Position numbers and translations under genes: made by a program
In this document: one piece after another, positions 1 to 5,805 of the stretch
Layout: each line of letters opens with the position of its first letter
How positions within the stretch are numbered: position 1 is the first letter of the stretch
NCBI GenBank assembly: GCA_937921835.1
Contig: CAKZVG010000541.1
Location: forward strand, 1-6,737
DNA from: an uncultured Bryobacteraceae bacterium
GTDB lineage: Bacteria > Acidobacteriota > Terriglobia > Bryobacterales > Bryobacteraceae
Direction of reading: 5' to 3'
DNA length: 6,737 nucleotides
Notes under the pieces: model-generated
What the model saw: only the letters and a program-made list of their open reading frames with translations
Told to the model about the DNA's origin: nothing
Database searches by the model: none

Positions 1-10
1 GGGCGTCGCA

Positions 11-15
11 CCTCC
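11..15 (-). promoter_or_regulatory. Possible Shine-Dalgarno of the next gene beyond the left edge
   Basis: On the minus strand, four bases after the stop of the menC-like gene, the sequence reads GGAGG, followed by ten bases to the window edge. This is the strength and spacing expected for a ribosome binding site of a gene starting at or just outside the edge, which would extend the operon leftwards. No start codon can be confirmed inside the window, so this is inference from one short motif. Confidence 0.3.
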
Positions 16-18
16 ACC

Positions 19-1146
19 CTACCGCCCTCGGCTGCCAATCGCTTCCTCCCGCTCGGTGATCGACGCAATGAAGTCCATATCGAGTGAATAGCCGAAGCCC
101 GGCTCGTGGCGCACGACAATGGAGCCGCGCGGTGTGGTCTCGACCTCGGGCAGGATGATGTCCCGCTTCCAGTAACGCCGGCTCGCCGATACGTCGCCTG
201 GCAGAACGAAGTTGGGCAAGGTTGCCAGCGCGACGTTGTGGGCACGGCCGACGCCCGCCTCCAGCATTCCGCCGCACCACACCGGGATACCCGCCCGCTG
301 CGCGGCGTCGTGCACCCGGCGCGCTTCCAGAAACCCGCCCACGCGCCCCAGTTTGATATTGATGATGCCGCAGGCGTTGAGGCGGATGGCCTGTTCTGCG
401 TGGCGCGCCGAACGGATGCACTCGTCCAGGCACAGGGGCGTGTCCAGTTTGGCTTGCAGCACGGCGTGATCGATGATGTCGTCGTGCGCCAGCGGCTGCT
501 CGATCATCATCAGGTAGAAGTCGTCGAGCTTCTTGAGATGATCGGCGTCGGCCAGCGTGTAGGCGGAGTTGGCGTCGACCATCAGCTTGATGTTCGGGAA
601 GCGCTCGCGCACGCGCCGCACGACATCGACGTCCCAGCCCGGTTTGATCTTGATCTTGATGCGCTGGTAGCCGGCGGCCAGTTCGGTTTCGATCTTCTCG
701 AAAAGCTCTTCGACCGAATCCTGAATCCCGATCGAGACCCCGCAGGGGATCTCGGCCCGGGCGCCGCCGCCGATCGTCTTCCAGAGCGGTTCGCCGGCCT
801 GGCGCGCCGCCAGGTCCCACACCGCCGCCTCCGCGCCGCCGCGCGCCATGCGGTGCCCGCGAATGTGCTCCGTTCGCGGCGCCACGCTCTCCGGCCCGTC
901 GAGCGGTTCGCCGATCAGCCGGGGGGCGACGTAATCGCGCAGGATCCACCACGCCGATTCGGTCCACTCCTCGTTGTAGAAGGGGTTCTCGCCGGCGGTG
1001 ACCTCGCCCCACCCCGAGACGCCATCCGCGACCGCCTCCACCAGCACCATCTGCCGCTCGTAGGTGCGTCCGAAACTGGTCTCGAAGAAGTGCACCAGCG
1101 GCATCCGGATCCGCCGCAGAACGATCCGTTCGATACGCAGCGCCAT
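19..1146 (-). CDS. menC: MenC / N-succinylamino acid racemase family enzyme (enolase superfamily)
   Basis: This 375-residue protein is a complete muconate-lactonizing/MenC-type enolase superfamily enzyme, soluble and Mg-dependent. The N-terminal capping domain (about 1-130) carries the loop V18-HFFETSFGRT-T28. The barrel has the catalytic pair K164/K166 (KIKIKPGWD), metal ligands D191 (VDANS), E216 (IEQPL) and D241 (LDE), and the opposite catalytic base K265 (IKLGRVGG). The GGMLEAGVGRAHN stretch (292-304) is typical of the o-succinylbenzoate synthase / N-acylamino acid racemase group. Members either dehydrate SHCHC to o-succinylbenzoate for menaquinone, or racemise N-succinyl/N-acyl amino acids, or do both; sequence alone does not separate these. 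The ATG lies one base after the stop of the upstream acyltransferase, with GGTGA nine bases ahead of it inside that gene. The GNAT partner favours racemase activity. Family assignment is firm; the reaction is not. Confidence 0.9.
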   Translation of the reverse strand: MALRIERIVLRRIRMPLVHFFETSFGRTYERQMVLVEAVADGVSGWGEVTAGENPFYNEEWTESAWWILRDYVAPRLIGEPLDGPESVAPRTEHIRGHRMARGGAEAAVWDLAARQAGEPLWKTIGGGARAEIPCGVSIGIQDSVEELFEKIETELAAGYQRIKIKIKPGWDVDVVRRVRERFPNIKLMVDANSAYTLADADHLKKLDDFYLMMIEQPLAHDDIIDHAVLQAKLDTPLCLDECIRSARHAEQAIRLNACGIINIKLGRVGGFLEARRVHDAAQRAGIPVWCGGMLEAGVGRAHNVALATLPNFVLPGDVSASRRYWKRDIILPEVETTPRGSIVVRHEPGFGYSLDMDFIASITEREEAIGSRGR

Positions 1147-1147
1147 G

Positions 1148-1894
1148 TCAGTCTTTCACCGTCCCCTGATCGTCGCCGGACAACAGATACGCCGCCGATC
1201 GTTCGCCGCGCTCCAGGCCCACCACCACCAGGCCGCGCTCGAAGCACTCCAGAAACGAGTTGCTCACCGCTTCCTGGATGGCGCGTGCTTTCCGGACTTC
1301 GTTCTTGCGCAGGGTTTCGATGTCGTAGGGCACCTCAATGCGCGCCTCGATGGCGGGGCGGGGAAGCGGCGTGCCCGCGATTGCTTGCGCGACGCGCCGC
1401 GAGGACATCCACCATTCGGCCACGCAGCGGTCCGTCGGCAAGCCGCCGTGCAGGTGACTGCTGGTGGTGCCGTACTGGTTGAGCACATAGCGGCGCACGA
1501 TGGCGCCCAGCCGCTCCAGGTTGAAATAGGCGTTCTTGATTTCAAGCGGATCGAAGGTCCACTCCATGAGTTCGATGCCGCGCGCCAGCGCCTCTTCGCG
1601 CTGCTTGAGCTTCAGCATCCGCCCGACGCCGGAATTGCGGTACTCCGGCAGCACGCCCAGCATGTGGCTGTGCAGATAGTTGCGTCCTCCCGGCTTGAGC
1701 CCGGGGATGGCCAGGCAGAAGGCGATCATGCGGCCTTGCTCGAAGGCTCCGAAAGCCTGTCCGCCCACCTTGGAGGCGACCACGAACAGGCGCAGTGGGA
1801 GGAGTTCGACGTCCTCGAATCCCCAGATTTCCTTTTGCAGGCGCACGGCCTCCTTGAACTCATCGAGGCCGGCCAGGGCCCGCACATCGATCAT
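1148..1894 (-). CDS. GNAT family N-acyltransferase (COG3375-like)
   Basis: This is a 248-residue predicted acyl-CoA-dependent N-acyltransferase. The acyl-CoA pyrophosphate loop is visible as R86-N-S-G-V-G91, after a beta strand HSHMLGVLP. Conserved-looking blocks of this subgroup include QKEIWGFED (20-28), LPLRLFVVASKVGGQ (32-46) and WTFDPLEIKNAYFNLERLG (112-130). I chose ATG 1894, which overlaps the mazG stop by four bases (ATGA) and begins MIDVR as expected for the family. An in-frame ATG at 1918 would add eight residues (MAGSQTKT) inside mazG and cannot be excluded; AGGAAG lies 13 bases ahead of the chosen start. Relatives near enolase-superfamily racemases include N-succinyltransferases acting on D-amino acids, so amino acid N-succinylation is a reasonable inference. 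The substrate is not readable from the sequence. Confidence 0.88.
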   Translation of the reverse strand: MIDVRALAGLDEFKEAVRLQKEIWGFEDVELLPLRLFVVASKVGGQAFGAFEQGRMIAFCLAIPGLKPGGRNYLHSHMLGVLPEYRNSGVGRMLKLKQREEALARGIELMEWTFDPLEIKNAYFNLERLGAIVRRYVLNQYGTTSSHLHGGLPTDRCVAEWWMSSRRVAQAIAGTPLPRPAIEARIEVPYDIETLRKNEVRKARAIQEAVSNSFLECFERGLVVVGLERGERSAAYLLSGDDQGTVKD

Positions 1895-2694
1895 GGTTTT
1901 TGTTTGGCTTCCTGCCATAGGGCTTCCATCTCGCCGAGCGACGCTTCCGGCAGCGCACGCCCGCTGGCGGCGAGCGACTCCTCGATGTGGCCGAAACGCT
2001 TCCGGAATTTCGCGTTGGCGCGGCGCAGCGCCTGCTCGGCGTCCACCTTCAGAAACCGTGCCAGGTTGACGACCACGAAGAGCACGTCGCCCAGTTCGTT
2101 CTCCAGCAGCTCCGGCGACGCCAGGCGGCGCGCCTCGGCCAGCTCGTCCAGCTCCTCGTGCAGCTTGTCGATGACCTGACCGGCGTGCTGCCAGTCGAAG
2201 CCCACCGCCGCGGCTTTGGAGCTGAGCTGCTGCGCCTCGACCAGCGCCGGCGCGGTGCGCGACACGCCAGCCAGCAGGCCGCCGGGCCGCTCGCCTTTGC
2301 CCCGCTTTTCGTCCGCCTTGATCTCGTCCCAGCGCTTCTTCACCTCGTCCGGGGTGTGCGCGCTGGCGCCGGCGAAGACGTGCGGATGGCGGCGGATGAG
2401 CTTGCCGTTGATGGCGTCGAGCGCCGCTTCGATCGTGAACCGGCCCTGCTCGGCCGCCATCTGGGCGAAGAAGACCGATTGCAGCAGCAGGTCGCCGAGT
2501 TCGTCCGCCACCGCCGGCCAGTCGCGCGCGTCGATGGCATCCATGAGCTCGTAGGCCTCTTCGAGCAGGTACGGTTTGATGCTGTCGAAGGTCTGCTCGC
2601 GGTCCCAGGGACAGCCCTCGGGACCGCGCAGTTTGGCCATGATCTCAACCAGGCGCTGGAACTTTTCGCCCACGCGTGCGGAATCGTTCTCCAT
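1891..2694 (-). CDS. mazG: Nucleoside triphosphate pyrophosphohydrolase MazG
   Basis: MazG hydrolyses (d)NTPs to NMP and pyrophosphate. It acts as a cytosolic house-cleaning enzyme and, in E. coli, influences ppGpp-linked starvation responses. The 267-residue protein has the usual two all-alpha tandem MazG domains. The first has GPEGCPWDREQT (24-35), the Mg-binding EEAYE (45-49) and E65-L-G-D68, then RRHPHVF (101-107). The second has EELDE (180-184) and E200-L-G-D203. Both metal sites look intact, and length matches E. coli MazG (about 263). The ATG at 2694 has no clear Shine-Dalgarno. Its end overlaps the GNAT start by four bases, implying translational coupling. The link to the amino acid genes downstream may be only transcriptional, since mazG is a common housekeeping passenger. 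Identification is firm. Confidence 0.96.
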   Translation of the reverse strand: MENDSARVGEKFQRLVEIMAKLRGPEGCPWDREQTFDSIKPYLLEEAYELMDAIDARDWPAVADELGDLLLQSVFFAQMAAEQGRFTIEAALDAINGKLIRRHPHVFAGASAHTPDEVKKRWDEIKADEKRGKGERPGGLLAGVSRTAPALVEAQQLSSKAAAVGFDWQHAGQVIDKLHEELDELAEARRLASPELLENELGDVLFVVVNLARFLKVDAEQALRRANAKFRKRFGHIEESLAASGRALPEASLGEMEALWQEAKQKP

Positions 2695-2728
2695 GTGCTC
2701 AGGGAAGTGGGGAATGCGCTAATACCTA

Positions 2729-2737
2729 ACTGTAGCA
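2729..2737 (-). promoter_or_regulatory. mazG: Weak candidate extended -10 for mazG operon
   Basis: The 70-base gap between the peptidase stop and mazG contains, on the minus strand, TGC followed by TACAGT, resembling an extended -10 element (TGn-TATAAT, four of six bases in the hexamer). It would start transcription about 28 bases before the mazG ATG. No convincing -35 precedes it, so mazG, the GNAT gene and the menC-like gene may be driven by this site, by readthrough from the peptidase gene, or by both. Confidence 0.22.
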
Positions 2738-2738
2738 C

Positions 2739-2755
2739 AGCGCCCCGGCGGCGCT
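2739..2755. repeat. Small GC-rich hairpin between peptidase gene and mazG
   Basis: AGCGCC and GGCGCT form a perfect 6-bp inverted repeat around a 5-base loop, ten bases past the M24 peptidase stop in the direction of transcription. It is not followed by a T-run on the minus strand, so it is not a standard intrinsic terminator. It could attenuate readthrough, or be chance in GC-rich DNA. Confidence 0.3.
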
Positions 2756-2764
2756 CGTCCGCGC

Positions 2765-3874
2765 TCACAGGCTCAGCGGGAAGGTGTCGAGCGGCGTGAC
2801 CCCGTCTCTACCCACCAGATAGTTTCGCTCCAGGCGGATTCCGCCGCCCAACTCCGGCGCGTACAGCCCGGGTTCGGCCGCGATGACGTCGCCTTCGCGG
2901 ACGGGCTCCTCGCTGCCGGGCGTGAGCCACGGGTACTCCCAGGCGTCCATGCCCACCCCGTGACCCAGGTGGTGGGTGAACGATCCCTTGGCCGGGGCGA
3001 AGGTCTCCAGGTGCGCGCGCACCTCGTGGTACAAGTCGCTGCCCTTCACTCCTGGACGCAGCCGCCGTTCGAGGATCGAGTGCGCCGCCATCACGTGCTC
3101 CCAGGCCGCCTGCTGGAGCGGGCTGGGTTGGCCCGCGGCGAAGGTGCGGCAGAGGTCGCACGAGTAGCCCTGATAGGAAGGAAAGATGTCGAGGATGTAG
3201 AGATCGCCCTGCTCGACCCGGCGCAGCGTCGGCGGGCCGCCGCCACGAATGGCGCGCGTCCCCGCGGCGAAGTCGCCGCGCAATTCCACCGCGGTGCCCG
3301 CCTCCTGGACCATTGCTTCCAGGAAGATAAGATACGCGTCGCATTCGCTCATGCCGGGCTCGAGGCAGGACTTCAATGCGCGATAGCCCACTTCGGCCAG
3401 GCGGACCGCGGCGCGCATGCATTCCAGCTCGTCGGAGTCCTTGGCGCGGCGGAGATCGAGCATCGTAGGCGTGAGGTCAACCGGCCGCGCGCCGGGCGGC
3501 AGCGCGCTGGTCAGGGCCGTGGAGGCGGAGTCGAACTCGATCCCGATGGCGCCGCTGAGTCCTCGAAGAAACCCGGCTGCCAGCGCCGCGGCCTCGGCGT
3601 GCATGGTGTGGCGCAAGAACGGGCGTTCGAGCGTGTAGGCCGTGTAGAGCGCCAGTTCCTGAGCGGCGTGCTCGCCCGGCGCGGCGTTGGTGATCAGCAG
3701 GCTGTCCCCGCCGGCCGCCAGCAGGAAGACCTGCGGCAGATTGGGATCGTTCAGCGCCCCGGCCAGGTAGTAAACGTTTTTTGGGTTGCTGACGGCGGCG
3801 GCCGCGATTCGCTGATCCTTCATCCGTTCAAGCAGCCGGCGCTGCCGCTGGCGGCATCCGTCCTGAGTGAGCAC
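2765..3874 (-). CDS. M24 family metallopeptidase (Xaa-Pro aminopeptidase/prolidase-like)
   Basis: This 369-residue protein has the two-part layout of M24B enzymes: an N-terminal creatinase-type domain (about 8-140, including SNPKNVYYLAG at 29-39) and a C-terminal pita-bread metallopeptidase domain (about 148-365). All five dinuclear metal ligands are visible: D229 and D240 (LDIFPSYQGYSCD), H305 (HHLGHGVG, 301-308), E334 (AEPGLY) and E349 (RLERNYLV). Such enzymes release an N-terminal residue before proline or cleave Xaa-Pro dipeptides in the cytosol; no signal peptide is evident. An oddity: the His usually found in the VHE/VHD motif after GHGxG, a catalytic residue in PepP-type enzymes, is Trp here (W312 in DAWEYPW), so activity or specificity may differ. 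The start is GTG, supported by GGAGG seven bases upstream. It is the first gene of the minus-strand block, divergent from the sigma operon. Confidence 0.93.
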   Translation of the reverse strand: MLTQDGCRQRQRRLLERMKDQRIAAAAVSNPKNVYYLAGALNDPNLPQVFLLAAGGDSLLITNAAPGEHAAQELALYTAYTLERPFLRHTMHAEAAALAAGFLRGLSGAIGIEFDSASTALTSALPPGARPVDLTPTMLDLRRAKDSDELECMRAAVRLAEVGYRALKSCLEPGMSECDAYLIFLEAMVQEAGTAVELRGDFAAGTRAIRGGGPPTLRRVEQGDLYILDIFPSYQGYSCDLCRTFAAGQPSPLQQAAWEHVMAAHSILERRLRPGVKGSDLYHEVRAHLETFAPAKGSFTHHLGHGVGMDAWEYPWLTPGSEEPVREGDVIAAEPGLYAPELGGGIRLERNYLVGRDGVTPLDTFPLSL

Positions 3875-3881
3875 GGGTTTC

Positions 3882-3886
3882 CCTCC
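3882..3886 (-). promoter_or_regulatory. Strong Shine-Dalgarno fixing the GTG start of the M24 gene
   Basis: GGAGG on the minus strand lies seven bases before GTG 3874. This is the best ribosome binding site in the left block and supports the non-ATG start, since no ATG with a comparable site occurs nearby. Confidence 0.75.
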
Positions 3887-3893
3887 AGTTGAG

Positions 3894-3920
3894 ATTGTAA
3901 CGGCTGGAAGCCCCTGTCAC
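3894..3920 (-). promoter_or_regulatory. Candidate sigma70-type promoter for the M24 peptidase operon
   Basis: Read on the minus strand, GTGACA (3920-3915, five of six matches to TTGACA) is separated by 15 bases from TACAAT (3899-3894, five of six matches to TATAAT). The spacer is shorter than the usual 16-18. Transcription would begin near 3887, immediately before the GGAGG, giving a leader of only about 13 bases. Both boxes are good but the geometry is tight. Confidence 0.4.
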
Positions 3921-4001
3921 GGGTGCGATTCGCGGTCAAGCTGGCGCGTGAGGGCTCGCATCTTTTTCCAGCTCTCATCCGTATATCCGTTGTGGGTGTT
4001 G

Positions 4002-4007
4002 TATGAT
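4002..4007 (+). promoter_or_regulatory. Possible -10 box for the sigma factor operon
   Basis: TATGAT matches TATAAT at five of six positions and sits 13 bases before ATG 4021. No recognisable -35 lies 16-18 bases upstream. If real, transcription would begin near 4014, giving an almost leaderless message and excluding ATG 4003 as the start. The 3921-4001 stretch holds nothing else I recognise, and no classical ECF GGAAC/CGTC pair for autoregulation was found there. Confidence 0.22.
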
Positions 4008-4020
4008 CTGCCAAGCGGCC

Positions 4021-4605
4021 ATGGCGTGGGAACGGACAGCGGCGGCGGACGAGGACGCGGCGCTCTTGAAGCGGCGCCATCCGGAAGCGCTGAACGCGCT
4101 CGTGACGCGCTATCAGCACCGGCTCTACCGCTATCTGAGGCGCCTGGTAGGCGATGGCGCGGCGGCGGACGACCTGTATCAGCAGACCTGGCTGCGCGTG
4201 CTCGATCAGGCGGGGCGCTACGACGCCCGCCGCGCTTTCGAACCCTGGCTCTTCGCCATCGCGCACAACCTGGCCGTGGATCATCTGCGGCGCAAGCGCC
4301 CCGGCAGCCTGCACGAACCAGCGGCGCCTGGCGCTCCTGCGCCGGTGGAAATCCTGGCGGCGCCGGACGACGGCGCGCTCGAACGCTATCTCGCGGGTGA
4401 GCGCGCGGCGGCGCTCCAGGCCGCGCTGGATGAGTTGCCCGCCAGCTACCGCGAAGTCCTCACGCTGCGTTTCGAGCAGGACATGAAACTCGAAGAAATC
4501 GCGCAAGTCGCCGGCGCTCCGCTGCCCACCGTGAAGAGCCGGATGCGCCGCGCGCTGATCGAGTTGCGTTCCCGTCTTGAGCGCGGCATGCGGGAGCAGC
4601 AATGA
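4021..4605 (+). CDS. ECF-type RNA polymerase sigma factor (sigma70 family)
   Basis: This 194-residue protein has only the two core sigma regions typical of ECF factors. Region 2 (about 22-93) includes ALVTRYQHRLYRYLRRL, the DDLYQQTWLRV core-binding segment (50-60) and FEPWLFAIAHNLAVDHLRRK (73-92), which contacts the -10. A linker rich in Ala and Pro (94-118) leads to region 4 (about 132-185), with LDELPASYREVLTLRF and the helix-turn-helix MKLEEIAQVAGAPLPTVKSRMRRAL, which reads the -35. It directs RNA polymerase to a stress or envelope regulon that cannot be named. ATG 4003 would add six residues (MICQAA); I prefer 4021 because the extra residues do not look family-like and a -10-like box overlaps 4003, but neither start has a clear Shine-Dalgarno. 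The stop overlaps the anti-sigma ATG. Confidence 0.93.
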   Translation: MAWERTAAADEDAALLKRRHPEALNALVTRYQHRLYRYLRRLVGDGAAADDLYQQTWLRVLDQAGRYDARRAFEPWLFAIAHNLAVDHLRRKRPGSLHEPAAPGAPAPVEILAAPDDGALERYLAGERAAALQAALDELPASYREVLTLRFEQDMKLEEIAQVAGAPLPTVKSRMRRALIELRSRLERGMREQQ

Positions 4606-5075
4606 GCGATCACGAGCGCATCTCCGGCCTGTTGCCGCTGGCCGCCGCGGGCCTGCTCGATCCCGAAGAGGAGCGCGTCCTCCGGCGCCACGCCGCCGGG
4701 TGCGCCGACTGCGCCGCCGCGTTGCGCGCCTGGCAGGCAATCGGAGCGGGTTTCGCGGCCCTTCCGCAGCCGGCCGTTCCCAGGGATCTTGCCGCCGCCA
4801 CGCACCGGCGCCTGGCGGCGGCCCTCTCCGCCGAGGCGGCGCGCCGCTGGGACGAGGTCGTGCTTGCCTGCCTGGCGTTGTTCGGCTGGACGGTCGGGCT
4901 TTCGATGTGGGCGGTCTACCGGATGGTGGGTGGCGGCTACGGAGCGCTGGTTGAAGTGGAGTGGGCGGAAAGCCTGGTTTGGCTCACCGGGACCACCGTG
5001 CTCGCTTGGCTCACCGCGGGCGTGGCGGCGGTGCTGGCCGCTCAGCGACGGAAAGAGCTGTGGAGGCGGTCATGA
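4602..5075 (+). CDS. Membrane-bound zinc-binding anti-sigma factor (ZAS-like)
   Basis: This 157-residue protein has an N-terminal cytosolic domain with H4, H30, C34 and C37 (H-x25-H-x3-C-x2-C), the ligand pattern of zinc-dependent anti-sigma domains, embedded in LLPLAAAGLLDPEEERVLRRHAAGC-like helices. Two hydrophobic segments follow (about 86-108 and 125-147), joined by a short loop, then a basic C-terminal tail (RRKELWRRS). This topology would put the zinc domain and the tail inside and a short loop outside. By family knowledge it holds its partner sigma at the membrane until a signal releases it. The ATG overlaps the sigma stop by four bases (ATGA), with GGGAG five bases before it, which supports partnership and coupled translation. 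The small outer loop leaves little room for a sensory domain, so the signal may be redox, membrane state or another protein. Confidence 0.85.
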   Translation: MSDHERISGLLPLAAAGLLDPEEERVLRRHAAGCADCAAALRAWQAIGAGFAALPQPAVPRDLAAATHRRLAAALSAEAARRWDEVVLACLALFGWTVGLSMWAVYRMVGGGYGALVEVEWAESLVWLTGTTVLAWLTAGVAAVLAAQRRKELWRRS

Positions 5076-5542
5076 AGCGATTCAAAGAGGAAATCGGCAT
5101 TATCGGCCCGAAAGCGTGGCTGATTGTGTTCCTGGTCTGGCTGGCTCTGACCGTGGCGATCATCGTGCTGTTCACCGTGGCGGGTAAGCCGGGGGACCCG
5201 CCCTTCTGGGCGCGGGTCTTCCTGACAATCGCGATTCCCGTTCCCCTGGGAGCCTACGCGGCGCTCATCGCCTACGTTCACGCCGACGCCAAACGCCGCC
5301 AGATGCGGCACGTCCTTTGGACCCTGCTGGCGGCCCTGATCCCCAACGCGATCGGCGTCCTTCTGTATTTCATCCTGCGCGACCCGCTGGCCGGCGCGTG
5401 CGGCGGCTGCGGCGCGGTGGTGAAAGGAAACTTCACCTTCTGCCCCGCCTGCGGCGCCGTGCTCGGATCGGTTTGCCCGCAATGCCGGCGGACGGTGGAG
5501 CCGGGCTGGACGGTCTGCGCCTTCTGCGGAACGAAGTTGTAG
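5072..5542 (+). CDS. Three-helix membrane protein with C-terminal double zinc ribbon
   Basis: This 156-residue protein has three predicted membrane helices (about 15-37, 46-69 and 80-102). The third (HVLWTLLAALIPNAIGVLLY then FILRDP) resembles PLDc_N-type membrane segments. A short C-terminal domain has eight cysteines in four CxxC knuckles: C110/C113 with C124/C127, and C135/C138 with C149/C152, i.e. two Cys4 zinc ribbons of the double-zinc-ribbon kind. No catalytic motif is visible; the role is unknown, and protein-protein or nucleic acid contact at the membrane is possible. I place the start at ATG 5072, with GGAGG five bases upstream and a four-base overlap with the anti-sigma stop. The open frame reaches back to 4961 but that part lies inside the anti-sigma gene. 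The double overlap suggests it belongs to the sigma regulatory unit. Confidence 0.82.
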   Translation: MKRFKEEIGIIGPKAWLIVFLVWLALTVAIIVLFTVAGKPGDPPFWARVFLTIAIPVPLGAYAALIAYVHADAKRRQMRHVLWTLLAALIPNAIGVLLYFILRDPLAGACGGCGAVVKGNFTFCPACGAVLGSVCPQCRRTVEPGWTVCAFCGTKL

Positions 5543-5673
5543 AACGCCTCGGTACAACCTGTACTACTGGCGCTACTGCCCGCGAAGAACTCGGTTTTGA
5601 CACGTTGCGCAGCACCCAGGTTGGGTAATACGATCTGCTCCTTCCGAAGCCTTCCACATCCACCGGCTCACCC

Positions 5674-5686
5674 GTCCCGCCGGGAC
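5674..5686. repeat. Perfect short inverted repeat GTCCCG-C-CGGGAC
   Basis: A 13-base sequence, GTCCCGCCGGGAC, is symmetric around its central C. It has the size of a hairpin or a small protein-binding site. It lacks a following T-run on either strand, so a terminator role is not supported. Base composition makes chance palindromes fairly common here. Confidence 0.45.
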
Positions 5687-5720
5687 TTCGAGTAAGCGCC
5701 CACTGGCGGGGGCGCCTGGC

Positions 5721-5736
5721 TGCACCCGCGGGCGCA
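5721..5736. repeat. 16-base palindrome with one mismatch pair
   Basis: TGCACCCGCGGGCGCA is symmetric except for one A/C pair. It contains the 8-base perfect palindrome CCCGCGGG flanked by TGC and GCA. It may be an operator-like site or hairpin; no known regulator consensus is recognised. Confidence 0.45.
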
Positions 5737-5789
5737 ACCAGTCATGTCCCGGAGCCCTGGGCCTGACAGGCTGACAATGCGCTCTTCAA

Positions 5790-5805
5790 GGTGATCGGGA
5801 TCACC
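5790..5805. repeat. Perfect 7-bp inverted repeat GGTGATC-GG-GATCACC
   Basis: Two perfect 7-base arms are separated by two bases, 60 bases past the stop of the short-chain dehydrogenase gene. The two-base gap is too tight for a normal RNA hairpin loop without opening the inner pairs, so it looks more like a dimeric protein site, or a fortuitous palindrome in a coding-like stretch. No T-run follows on either strand. Confidence 0.5.

Noticed and set aside
106..1482. Long plus-strand open frame of 458 codons opposite the menC-like and GNAT genes
   Set aside because: It is the antisense shadow of two well-supported genes; the protein is Arg/His/Pro-rich with no recognisable motif, as expected in GC-rich DNA.
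1987..3892. Long plus-strand open frames opposite mazG and the M24 gene
   Set aside because: They lie opposite genes with intact catalytic motifs and show no family features themselves.
4028..4033. GGGAAC as an ECF-type -35 element for sigma autoregulation
   Set aside because: It lies inside the sigma coding region and no matching -10 follows at the right distance.
3820..4740. 306-codon minus-strand open frame across the sigma factor gene
   Set aside because: It spans the divergent control region and the antisense of the sigma and anti-sigma genes; its composition is low-complexity Arg/Ala and it has no motif.
4961..5071. N-terminal extension of the zinc-ribbon membrane protein
   Set aside because: The extra 37 residues are Arg/Gly-rich, lie fully inside the anti-sigma gene in another frame, and the ATG at 5072 has a strong Shine-Dalgarno.
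5597..5602. Consensus TTGACA as a -35 box in the spacer
   Set aside because: No -10 box occurs at 16-18 bases; the nearest candidate (TACGAT at 5629) is 26 bases away, and no plus-strand gene follows.
5696..5736. tRNA or mobile element end
   Set aside because: The GC-rich repeats do not form a cloverleaf, no T-loop sequence like GTTCGA is present, and no paired terminal repeats or target duplication flank the region.
5744..5796. Small plus-strand ORF of 16 codons starting ATG at 5744
   Set aside because: It has no Shine-Dalgarno, a poor residue pattern (MSRSPGPDRL...), and overlaps another frame with better codon periodicity.
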